DNA from: Promethearchaeota archaeon
GTDB taxonomy: Archaea; Asgardarchaeota; Lokiarchaeia; Sigyniarchaeales; SOKP01
Assembly: GCA_013375475.1 (NCBI GenBank)
Contig: JABXKD010000007.1
Location: forward strand, 1-64,000
Direction: 5' to 3'
Length of the DNA stretch: 64,000 nt
Under the pieces are notes generated by a model. It did no database searches, was not told the DNA's origin, and saw only the letters and a program-made list of their open reading frames with translations. Position numbers and translations under genes: made by a program. Positions 37,084 through 45,397 of this stretch are shown piece by piece (within the stretch, counting starts at the first letter, position 1; every line of letters starts with the position of its first letter).

Positions 37084-38328
37084 TTACTTGGTTGGATTAG
37101 CTACTTTTCCTATAGCAGTCTCTATCATTTTAAGTTTAGTTGAATATTTTTCCATTAATTCAGCGAATTTTTCCACTTCAATTTCTTTATTTTCATTTAA
37201 TACTTTCAATTCATTAATAGTTCTTACTATACCTGCTTTTTTATCTATTAATCGCTCTCGCTTACTATATGGAATTTTTTGTTCTATTTTCTTTTTTTGA
37301 AACGATTTGAATCTCTTAATGTTTAAATCCTTAGGCACAAATTTGGTTAAATAAATTGTACTTTTCGGAACAAATGGAGCCAAATTTTCGGGTATTATAA
37401 TTATAGGCTCAGGATCCTGAATTCTTTTAATTTCGTCGTAACCTAAAGGCTCTAATTTGATTTCTTTTATGATGTCTTTAACAACAGATAGGTTTAGTTC
37501 TATGTTAACTCTCTCTTCACTCGAAATATCAGGTACACTACTGAGCATTTCATTCCAAATTTCCTCTGATTTCAAATAATAGAAATTAGCTTTCTGTTGT
37601 AATTTCACAACCTTATCTCTATTTATATTCGTAATAGAAGATTCTAAAGAAGCTTGAGCCTTAAGTTGACACGCTTTACCCATATCGAAATGAAATTGCG
37701 CTCTTAATTGTTGTTTCCTTTTTTCTTCGTGCTTCTTCAGATAAAATAATCTTTTTGACAATGAACTTAATCCTGCATATAATTTTGAAGCGAAATAAAT
37801 ATTGTTAGAGTTCTCTTCTTTAAGAGCTGCAATACCCTGTGCTAATATTCGCGCTTCTTCTGAATTCAATTCGAGATTTTCAGATGAAAGGGTAATACCT
37901 ATATCATGTTGATTTATTGATGCAGCACTAAAATAAGCTCCAGTTTTAAAAACCTTACTGCACTCAACCATTGCTATTATAGCATCTTCCCAATCTTCTT
38001 CATCTTCAAATTTTTCAGATATCTTAGAATATGATCTTGCCATTACCCATAATGCGCGCGAACACTCAAACATTAAATCCTTTATTTGAATCTCCCTGTT
38101 ATTCTCCAATGGTTCTATAAATATTGGAGTTAAATCCAAATCTTTTAAAATTTTAACTTGATCTTCATTTTGATAGTTAATATTTAACGTCTTTGTGTAT
38201 TCTAAAACAAGATTTAAATCGTCCAGATTAAGACTTTCTTCTTCTTTGTCTAAAGTTTCTTCAATTTTCTTAATTTTATAATGCAGATATCTAATTCTTT
38301 GCATTAATTCTTCAGTAAAAAAAGACAT
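37084..38328 (-). CDS. Helical solenoid protein, possible BRO1-like domain
   Basis: A 414-residue soluble all-helical protein. A central stretch (about 115-280) has helix pairs with KVFKTGAYFSAAS, LYAGLSSLSKRLFYLKKHEE and CQLKAQASLESSI followed by LQQKANFYYLKSEEIW. This resembles the L-x-x-A-Q-A-x-x ... K-x-x-x-Q-x-x-x-Y pattern of BRO1 domains, which bind ESCRT-III. The rest is coiled-coil-like. BRO1 assignment is a pattern-level guess; a TPR-like solenoid is the alternative. The gene stands alone between membrane-protein genes. Confidence 0.6.
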   Translation of the reverse strand: MSFFTEELMQRIRYLHYKIKKIEETLDKEEESLNLDDLNLVLEYTKTLNINYQNEDQVKILKDLDLTPIFIEPLENNREIQIKDLMFECSRALWVMARSYSKISEKFEDEEDWEDAIIAMVECSKVFKTGAYFSAASINQHDIGITLSSENLELNSEEARILAQGIAALKEENSNNIYFASKLYAGLSSLSKRLFYLKKHEEKRKQQLRAQFHFDMGKACQLKAQASLESSITNINRDKVVKLQQKANFYYLKSEEIWNEMLSSVPDISSEERVNIELNLSVVKDIIKEIKLEPLGYDEIKRIQDPEPIIIIPENLAPFVPKSTIYLTKFVPKDLNIKRFKSFQKKKIEQKIPYSKRERLIDKKAGIVRTINELKVLNENKEIEVEKFAELMEKYSTKLKMIETAIGKVANPTK

Positions 38329-38433
38329 TTCTCACACTTACAGTTTTTTGTTTAAATTTTAGTTAAGTAAAATAATTTAATCTCATTTTAAAACCATTTT
38401 AAAATTATGAAAATATCTATTTTATAAAAAAAA

Positions 38434-39753
38434 ATGATCAATCAAAATCTTTTTATCTTTGAGTTCGTTTCTGGAGGGGGTTATAATCAGTGTGACATGC
38501 CTTCGTCTTTATTTTGCGAAGGTTATGCCATGTTGAGAGTTATTGTAGAAGATTTTAAAAAACTAGGATTCAAGATTTCTATCTTACTAGATAAAAGAAT
38601 TAGCCATTTATCTCGTTATTTAAATTCAGATCTTATACAGTTTGTTAAACCAAAGGAAGACTTTTTGAAAAAATATATTGATTGCGTACGTAAATCAACA
38701 TTCTGTTTTATTATTGCTCCAGAATTTTCAAAACATCTCTATAAATTAACACAAATAGTAAAAGATCATAAAAAAAATCTATTAAGTATAGATTTAAAAG
38801 GTGTTCAGTTGGGAACTTCTAAGTTGGAAACCTACAACTATTTTATAACTAATAAAGTGAACACCCCCAAATCTTATAATATTCCTTTTAAAGCAGGTTT
38901 CATCGACTTAGATTTCCTACTTCAAAAATTTGATCAGCTCGGCAATTCTATTATAATAAAACCCGAAGATGGTGCAGGCTCGGAACTAATATTTCACTTC
39001 GAAGATAAGGAACAAATCCGACTTTTTTTTAAAAACCATAAAGAGACCTTCGATATGGAAAGGAGCTATATAGTTCAGGAATTTATTGAAGGCGATGATT
39101 TAAGTATTTCGATAATTAACAGAACTAACCCTAAAAAAGCGGGAGTTATGGATCAGATAATTCTTAGTATTAACACTCAAATTGTACAAAATTTAGGTCC
39201 CAAAAAAGAATCCATTTATTTAGGAGGTTTTACTCCAATAGAAAATTATGAAGAATTAAGAGATAGATTTGAAAAAATCCTAAAAAACATGGACTTAACC
39301 AGTTTCCATGGATTTTTTGGAATAGATTTCATAAAGAAAGTTGATAATTCCATATTTTTTATTGAAATTAATCCAAGATTAACCACATCCTATATAGGTA
39401 TTAGGAATGTATTGGATTATAATCCCTTAGAAATCCTTTTGAATCAAGATACATCTAAGGTTAAATCAACAAAATTAAAACCAATTTACTTTTCGCATTT
39501 CACTCGATTAGAGTTAAAATACTCTGGAAATAAATCATTCAAGAATATAATGAATGAAATTATTCCTAATTTAATGAATCTGGTTCCAGAATTAGTAACT
39601 CCTCCCATTGCATTTCAGAATTCGAAAACCAGCAAAGACCTGATATACTCTTGTTTTATCTCAACCAAGGCAAAGAATTTAAAATCATCGAATAAAAGAA
39701 TCTCTCAAATATTAACAATTTTTAATAATTTTAATTTTAGCGTAATTAAATAG
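38434..39753 (+). CDS. ATP-grasp ligase, MfnD-like
   Basis: The N-terminus FIFEFVSGGGYNQCDMPSSL matches a group of predicted ATP-grasp ligases that includes MfnD, the tyramine-glutamate ligase of methanofuran synthesis, and relatives in C1-metabolising bacteria. The ATP-grasp fold is supported by SIIIKPEDGAGSE and the metal-binding end FFIEINPRLTTSY. It probably joins a carboxylate to an amine using ATP, with cofactor biosynthesis as the likeliest pathway. It is convergent with the wHTH membrane-protein gene; the ends overlap by 8 bp. Confidence 0.72.
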   Translation: MINQNLFIFEFVSGGGYNQCDMPSSLFCEGYAMLRVIVEDFKKLGFKISILLDKRISHLSRYLNSDLIQFVKPKEDFLKKYIDCVRKSTFCFIIAPEFSKHLYKLTQIVKDHKKNLLSIDLKGVQLGTSKLETYNYFITNKVNTPKSYNIPFKAGFIDLDFLLQKFDQLGNSIIIKPEDGAGSELIFHFEDKEQIRLFFKNHKETFDMERSYIVQEFIEGDDLSISIINRTNPKKAGVMDQIILSINTQIVQNLGPKKESIYLGGFTPIENYEELRDRFEKILKNMDLTSFHGFFGIDFIKKVDNSIFFIEINPRLTTSYIGIRNVLDYNPLEILLNQDTSKVKSTKLKPIYFSHFTRLELKYSGNKSFKNIMNEIIPNLMNLVPELVTPPIAFQNSKTSKDLIYSCFISTKAKNLKSSNKRISQILTIFNNFNFSVIK

Positions 39754-40642
39754 CAAGTAGTAGGATAATTGAAAATCCTCCATAGTGAACCAAGAGTGAT
39801 ACTATTAATGAATTTTCAATTTTTAATTTTTTATTTACGCTTAAATTGTACGTTAATAACCAAAGAGCCCATACTTGAAATAAAATCATAAGTATATTAT
39901 CAATAATTTTAATGGAAGTGAAATCGAAAGAACCCGTAAAGATTAGGATAAAACGCAAACATAAATAAATATCTAACGGGAATAAAATAATTGCAAAAGA
40001 GGTCAAAAATCTCAAAGAATTCTCTTTCTTTTTATAAAAAATTCGACAAATACCTTCGTTAATTAGATAATAAAAAAACAAATTACCTATAAAAGCAAGA
40101 GAGAGTAGTATCTTAAAAGCTAAATCAATCAAATCGATACTAATTAGGGACTCACCAAAAAATAATAAAAACGGAAACAAGCCATTTAATCCACATAGTA
40201 TAGCACCAATCAATGTTATTATAATTGAAATTATTACGATCTGATATGTTGTATTGCTCTCGTAGTTAATGTATTTTTTTGGAGTTAGAAGCATTAAACC
40301 TTTTAAAATTGGAGAATTAAATTCTTTCTTGCTGAAATCAGGAGTAATTATGTCATCTATATTGTCTTTTAACGAATTATATGCGTGAAGGCCTAATTCC
40401 GTTAGATAATATTTCTTATCATCTCGCTGTACTATTAGTTTAGATAATGTGTCTAGATGATGGTAAATAGTGCCTGTGCTTACTTTCAATTCTTTTTTAA
40501 AATAGGTAAACGAGGAGTATTTATTTTCTCCAATGATAGTTATAATTTTTCTCCTCAGTTCATGACCTAAAGCGTAGTAATAATTAGCTTCAGCACTATT
40601 AGGTTCAATGTTTTTTTTTTGAATTTTTTCTTTTTCTTTAAT
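39746..40642 (-). CDS. Membrane-anchored winged-helix regulator (ATT start)
   Basis: The ORF track starts at 40489, cutting through the DNA-binding domain. Reading back in frame, the full wHTH is GHELRRKIITIIGENKYSSFTYFKKELKVSTGTIYHHLDTLSKL, which begins beyond any ATG, GTG or TTG. The first plausible initiator is ATT at 40642, six bases after a GGGAG motif. About 298 residues result: the N-terminal ArsR-like wHTH (about 25-90) and then five to six membrane helices (about 130-290). It likely binds DNA from the membrane. It lies 18 bp behind the 134-aa membrane protein gene. Confidence 0.7.
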   Translation of the reverse strand: MKEKEKIQKKNIEPNSAEANYYYALGHELRRKIITIIGENKYSSFTYFKKELKVSTGTIYHHLDTLSKLIVQRDDKKYYLTELGLHAYNSLKDNIDDIITPDFSKKEFNSPILKGLMLLTPKKYINYESNTTYQIVIISIIITLIGAILCGLNGLFPFLLFFGESLISIDLIDLAFKILLSLAFIGNLFFYYLINEGICRIFYKKKENSLRFLTSFAIILFPLDIYLCLRFILIFTGSFDFTSIKIIDNILMILFQVWALWLLTYNLSVNKKLKIENSLIVSLLVHYGGFSIILLLAI

Positions 40643-40660
40643 ATCTAACTCCCTTCTTAC

Positions 40661-41065
40661 TTATTTTTCTTTAGTTAAGAGGATGTTTAAAATGTCGAAA
40701 AAAACTAAAATTGATCCGATTATTGAAAAATAAAAACCAAGTGCGTTGGGAAGATAAAGTAATTCTTCAGGAATGATCCTAAAAGCAAAGACTAAAAAGA
40801 ATCCAAGCCCTATGAAATTAATTATTACAGAGTTTATTCTATATTCAATGTTAGATATGATAACAATAGTCCCAATTAAACATATTATTCCACAAATTAA
40901 TGGGAATAGATATAGAAAGGAATCTCCGATTGGAACGATCGTTTTGATGATAAAAATATCTAATAGTGTTTGATTAGAAAACCAAGGTATAAATTGGGAT
41001 AGTATCAATAATATCGAACCAGCTAACCCTAATAACCGGAAATCTAAATACTTTTTGAGGTTCAT
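40661..41065 (-). CDS. Small four-helix membrane protein
   Basis: 134 residues with four hydrophobic helices, a basic N-terminus (MNLKKYLDFR) and a short lysine tail. No family recognised. It lies 18 bp upstream of the wHTH membrane protein and is co-transcribed with it. It may be the sensor or partner of that regulator. Confidence 0.65.
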   Translation of the reverse strand: MNLKKYLDFRLLGLAGSILLILSQFIPWFSNQTLLDIFIIKTIVPIGDSFLYLFPLICGIICLIGTIVIISNIEYRINSVIINFIGLGFFLVFAFRIIPEELLYLPNALGFYFSIIGSILVFFDILNILLTKEK

Positions 41066-41184
41066 AGTTTATCAAATTTGTGAATTAATTATTATATAAA
41101 CATTCAAATAGTATAAAAAAAAATACTAATATTAATTTAAGTCTTAAAATACATTTAATAAAAAACCATTATTTATTTAATGTC

Positions 41185-42576
41185 ATGTCATCAGAAAAAG
41201 ATAACGAAGTCGATTTAGATTCGATCCCTCTTTTTGATTATTTGAAAAAGGCTATACCAGTAGAGGAACTTAGGGATTTCTCCTCCTCAAGGAGAATTGG
41301 AAGCATAGATTTTGTCAAGGGTATAGCAATAGTTTTTATAATGCTGGCTCATACAGCTGGAGCGTGGTTTATTCCTTCTTGGAGGTTTCTTTACGGCCTT
41401 TTATTTTCCTTTCTTGACATTCTTGGACCTTCGTTGTTCGTTTTCTTGTCAGCTCTAAGCGTTGTCTTTAGTATTCGTAGAAGAAAAACATCCACAAGTG
41501 AAAAAGTAATAAGAAATAGGATATTTTCGCGAGGATTAATGATAATGGTAATAGCAGTTATATTTAATTTAATTTCTATAGAGTTTACAATACCGGGTTA
41601 TTCCTTTCCTGCTACCTTATGGGGTTGGAACATCCTGATGTTCATCGGTGCTTCTCAAATTTTTTCTTATTACGCGCTCAAATTTAGTAAAGTCACTAGA
41701 GCTATTATCGGATTGGTTATTATTTTTACTTCTGACGCTATTAGGCAATTTCTTTTTCAAGGAAAAGAAACGAATCCATTAATCTGGGTTTTACATTACA
41801 TTATAACTTCTCCTTCGCCTATGACACCATTTTTACCTTGGATTTCAATTTGCTTTATATCTTCTATATTTGGAGAATATCTGTACGAGGCTATGATAGG
41901 TGGAACTAAAAAAGATTATCGCAAGTTGTTTCGTACATTCTTTTATTGGGGGATTTTTTTAGTTCTTATAGGCATTTTTCTAGGTAGAAATTCCTATATA
42001 CCTGGAACTGATTTCATAGCTGCTACTGATATTACGATTGGTACCCTGCCTTTAAGTGAATACCCTCACTTAATGCTTTTTGATGACACGAATTGGCCAA
42101 CTTATATACATAATATTACATATCCTGGTATGTGGGAATTTTTAATAAGGGGAAGAGCTCCCAACATGATATATAATTTAGGGGCTGCCCTTCTTCTCAT
42201 TGCGGTGTGTTTCTATATCGTAGATATAAAAAGAAAAATGAATATTTTTATATCGATGATGAATTATTACGGAAAAGTTTCACTCAGCTTGTTTTTACTA
42301 CACTTTGTTTTTATAACTCTATTTTTGAATTCCCTAGATTTCATTACTTATGTCTTTGTAGTTTTCGGCTATCTTGGGTTTTGGGGTTTTGTAATGTATA
42401 TTTGGAACGAGTTTTATAACGGTGTAGGCTCACCAGAATGGATTATAGTTCAAGTCGGGAGAATCGGACAAAAAACAGGAAAAACAGTCAAGAAGGAAAT
42501 TTTAGTAATCGAAGAAGAAATAAAAGAAACGGTTCAAAAGATTAAAAAAGACCGGAAAGAAGACTCAAAAAACTAG
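41185..42576 (+). CDS. HGSNAT/DUF1624-type membrane acyltransferase, copy A
   Basis: 463 residues. A cytosolic N-terminus of about 45 aa is followed by RRIGSIDFVKGIAIVFIMLAHT, with the S-x-D-x-x-K/R-G and conserved His of the HGSNAT/DUF1624 acyltransferase domain, then about ten membrane segments and a charged helical tail. Predicted to transfer acetyl or acyl groups to a lipid-linked or surface sugar. It is tandem with a close paralogue 122 bp downstream, with which it shares the N-terminal LFxYLxxxIPxExxRDF pattern. Confidence 0.72.
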   Translation: MSSEKDNEVDLDSIPLFDYLKKAIPVEELRDFSSSRRIGSIDFVKGIAIVFIMLAHTAGAWFIPSWRFLYGLLFSFLDILGPSLFVFLSALSVVFSIRRRKTSTSEKVIRNRIFSRGLMIMVIAVIFNLISIEFTIPGYSFPATLWGWNILMFIGASQIFSYYALKFSKVTRAIIGLVIIFTSDAIRQFLFQGKETNPLIWVLHYIITSPSPMTPFLPWISICFISSIFGEYLYEAMIGGTKKDYRKLFRTFFYWGIFLVLIGIFLGRNSYIPGTDFIAATDITIGTLPLSEYPHLMLFDDTNWPTYIHNITYPGMWEFLIRGRAPNMIYNLGAALLLIAVCFYIVDIKRKMNIFISMMNYYGKVSLSLFLLHFVFITLFLNSLDFITYVFVVFGYLGFWGFVMYIWNEFYNGVGSPEWIIVQVGRIGQKTGKTVKKEILVIEEEIKETVQKIKKDRKEDSKN

Positions 42577-42577
42577 C

Positions 42578-42583
42578 TTTTTT
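42578..42583 (+). terminator. Short T-run after acyltransferase A
   Basis: A run of six T begins right after the stop of the first acyltransferase, ahead of an A-rich/T-rich gap to the second. It could be a weak archaeal terminator, but readthrough into the paralogue is also possible. Confidence 0.25.
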
Positions 42584-42697
42584 CTAAAAAAATTTTCTTT
42601 GCTATGAAAAAGTTTAAATTTTCACAAGATAAGAATATTTTATAATTTCCAAATAAATTAAAACATCATTTTAAAAAATCAGCTCCATTGATAAAAA

Positions 42698-43984
42698 ATG
42701 TCAATTGAAAACAAATTTGGAACGGCAACGGAATCTCCTCCGTTATTCAATTACCTACAGGAATTAATCCCTTTAGAGGATATCCGAGATTTTGCGTCTC
42801 CAAAACGGATTGGAAGTATTGATTTTGTTAAAGGTTTTGCCATTGTTTTTATAATTTTAGCCCATTCTGCCAATGTTTGGTTAAATGACGAAACTCGTTA
42901 TCTTTATGGACTATTATTTACACTTTTGGATTTTCTTGGACCATCGCTTTTTGTTTTCCTATCTTCTCTTAGCGTGATCTTTAGTATAAAAAACAAACAA
43001 AATATCCTCCCCGCTAAAGTTATTCGTCTAAGGATTTTCTCGCGGGGGATCATGATTATCCTTATAGCCACAATTTACAATATCGTCTCTCTAAGCATAG
43101 AAGGAGTTGATGTTCCTTTCCCATTGAATTTATGGGGTTGGAATATTTTAATGTTTATTGGTTTTTCTCAAATTTTCTCATTTTACGCTTTAAAAATTTC
43201 AAAGCTATATCGTGGAATAATAAGCATTATAATTGTTCTCGTTTCTAATCCAATTAGAGATTTCGTTTTTGTACCTGGATTGGATGATGGTAATTTAATC
43301 ACAATTGCAATTCATTATATCGTAATTGGTCCTAATCCTATGACACCTCTTCTTCCTGGACTCGCTATATGTTTTATCTCAACAATATTTGGTGAGTATT
43401 TATACGAAGCAATGAATAAGGGAACTCATGATGCTTATGTTGGATTATTTCGCATTTTTATGGTATGGAGCGTACTATTAATATTAATTGGAATTGGTCT
43501 TGGATACCGCTTGTATAACCCAGATACAATTATAGGAGGTCACCTCCGCTTCCTTTCCCCAAAAATTGTAGAATATCCAAGTTTGGGATTACTGAGTATA
43601 ATTCAAACAAAAATAGCACTACCCGGAATACCTGAATTTTTAATAAGAGGTAGAGGGCCCAATATGTTATATAATTTGGGAGCAGCATTATTAGTGATTT
43701 CTATAAGCTTCTACTTCATCGATATAAAGAAGAAATATGGAAATTTTGTGAAAATGCTAGTTTACTATGGTAAAGTTTCACTGAGCCTTTTTTTCATTCA
43801 CCAGTTATTTCTTAGTATATTTGATTCGCAATTCAGCATTATGCTCTTTCTTATTAATAATCTGACTTATATTGGCTTTATGGGTTTTTTAATGTATATT
43901 TGGATGGAATATGCTAATGGTGTTGGTAGTCCTGAATGGATAATGGCTGCAATGGGTAAAGTGGGGCAAAAAAAGCGTAAATAA
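42698..43984 (+). CDS. HGSNAT/DUF1624-type membrane acyltransferase, copy B
   Basis: 428 residues. RIGSIDFVKGFAIVFIILAHSANVW carries the same catalytic signature as copy A, and shared stretches such as LWGWNILMFIG, NMxYNLGAALL and YGKVSLSLF show a tandem duplication. Around ten membrane helices follow. It lacks copy A's long charged C-terminal tail. The activity is as for copy A; the two may have diverged in acceptor specificity. Confidence 0.72.
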   Translation: MSIENKFGTATESPPLFNYLQELIPLEDIRDFASPKRIGSIDFVKGFAIVFIILAHSANVWLNDETRYLYGLLFTLLDFLGPSLFVFLSSLSVIFSIKNKQNILPAKVIRLRIFSRGIMIILIATIYNIVSLSIEGVDVPFPLNLWGWNILMFIGFSQIFSFYALKISKLYRGIISIIIVLVSNPIRDFVFVPGLDDGNLITIAIHYIVIGPNPMTPLLPGLAICFISTIFGEYLYEAMNKGTHDAYVGLFRIFMVWSVLLILIGIGLGYRLYNPDTIIGGHLRFLSPKIVEYPSLGLLSIIQTKIALPGIPEFLIRGRGPNMLYNLGAALLVISISFYFIDIKKKYGNFVKMLVYYGKVSLSLFFIHQLFLSIFDSQFSIMLFLINNLTYIGFMGFLMYIWMEYANGVGSPEWIMAAMGKVGQKKRK

Positions 43985-44220
43985 GTAAATTGCACCTTAA
44001 TTTATTCTGTATTAATTTTTTATTTCTCTATAAAATGCGTATATGGATTAGTATTCGTATTAAGAAAATTATAAATAGTAAAAGTAACAAAATATAAGTA
44101 GGAAATATAGTAAAGTGTTCAAATATAATTTACTATGTTTCTCTTTCTTAAGTTTAATTTGTTATTAATTTATAATCAAAACATGAAAGAATCAATCTAT
44201 TGGTGAAACCATTGAGTAAT

Positions 44221-44730
44221 ATGTCGTATAAATTTAAAGTGTGCCTATTTGGCCCTGGTGATGTAGGTAAAACATCATTACTTATTAGATACATCAAGGA
44301 TTATTTTAATCCTGACTTAAAACAAACGATAGGTTCAAATTTCCTGATTAAAGATGTGGAAATTGATAAAACAAATGTTAGACTCTTGCTTTGGGATATT
44401 GGTGGGCAGGAGCAATTTGCGAAATTGAGATCTATTTATTTTAAGGGAAGTAATGCCGCTTTTGGAGTATATGATGTAACAAGCCCACAATCTCTTTTAA
44501 AACTACCTGGCTGGGTTAGTAGTATTAAAAAAACCGTGAAAAAAACAATTCCGATGATCATAGTGGGTAATAAGATCGATTTAGAACGCCAAGTTGAAAG
44601 ACAAGAAGCAGAAGATTTAGCAAAACGATTAAACTGCGACTATTTAGAAACATCTGCTAAAACGGGAGAAAAAGTTGAATTAGCTTTTGAACAAATAGCT
44701 CGAGCTTGTATGAGTTCGATTGAAGAATAA
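44221..44730 (+). CDS. Ras/Rab-like small GTPase
   Basis: A complete small GTPase: P-loop GPGDVGKTS (about 11-19), switch I Thr in QTIGSNF, G3 DIGGQEQF, G4 NKID and G5 ETSAK. It resembles the eukaryote-like Ras/Rab GTPases abundant in Asgard archaea. The C-terminus (ARACMSSIEE) has no prenylation CAAX box and no lipid-attachment Cys cluster, so membrane association would need a partner. The track starts at TTG 44200; ATG 44221 directly precedes the fold and is preferred. Confidence 0.93.
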   Translation: MSYKFKVCLFGPGDVGKTSLLIRYIKDYFNPDLKQTIGSNFLIKDVEIDKTNVRLLLWDIGGQEQFAKLRSIYFKGSNAAFGVYDVTSPQSLLKLPGWVSSIKKTVKKTIPMIIVGNKIDLERQVERQEAEDLAKRLNCDYLETSAKTGEKVELAFEQIARACMSSIEE

Positions 44731-44747
44731 TAGTATTAAAAGGTTGT

Positions 44748-44767
44748 TTATTTTTACCCTTTTTTTA
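44748..44767. terminator. Convergent T-rich gap between GTPase and HAD gene
   Basis: T-rich sequence with a run of seven T at the junction of the GTPase (plus) and HAD hydrolase (minus) 3' ends. It is positioned as a bidirectional terminator. The assignment rests only on composition and position. Confidence 0.3.
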
Positions 44768-45397
44768 GCTTAAATTTATGTTGTACTTTTGTAATTCTTC
44801 CATTAAATTATCCAATCCTACAAATCTTATTGCATTTATCCCGATTTCTTGAGCTGACCTCACATTATTCAATCCATCGTCGATAAATAAAACTTCTTCT
44901 GGTTTACACCTTGCTTTTTCTAAAGCAAATTCGTACATTTTTGGATCTGGTTTAGTAAAATGTATTTCATGAGAGAGAATAAACTCGTCAAATAGTTCCC
45001 AAATATCCCATTTTTTCTTTTTTAAATATTTCCAATGGCTCGAATTAATATTTGACATACAGATTAATGTAAGATTGTTCGATGACTTGATATTTCTAAT
45101 TAATTCAACCATATCCAAATTAATGTCGCTAAGAATACTATTAAACGATGCATAAAATTGTTTTTGATCAAGCGAACACGCTCCAAGTATTTCACAAGCT
45201 TGTTTATAAAATTCCTCATCTGTAATTTTACCTTGATGATATGTATCTGATTGACGAAAAAATTCTAACATAATATAGGTTTTGGGTTTATTTAAAGGAG
45301 ATGGCGATATTACCTCGTTAAAAAATATACTAAAATCCAGTTCAATAAGAACATCCCCTAAATCAATAATGATACATTTTATTGTCATAAGAGTCAT
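44765..45397 (-). CDS. HAD-superfamily hydrolase
   Basis: A HAD-IA/B-type phosphatase of 210 aa: motif I IIIDLGDVLIELD, motif II threonine/serine region ICMSNINSS, motif III lysine TKPDPKMYEFAL and motif IV EVLFIDDGLNNV. The alpha-helical cap is small. The substrate is likely a phosphorylated sugar or nucleotide. It begins directly after the ThrS stop, so the two are probably co-transcribed. Confidence 0.88.
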   Translation of the reverse strand: MTLMTIKCIIIDLGDVLIELDFSIFFNEVISPSPLNKPKTYIMLEFFRQSDTYHQGKITDEEFYKQACEILGACSLDQKQFYASFNSILSDINLDMVELIRNIKSSNNLTLICMSNINSSHWKYLKKKKWDIWELFDEFILSHEIHFTKPDPKMYEFALEKARCKPEEVLFIDDGLNNVRSAQEIGINAIRFVGLDNLMEELQKYNINLS

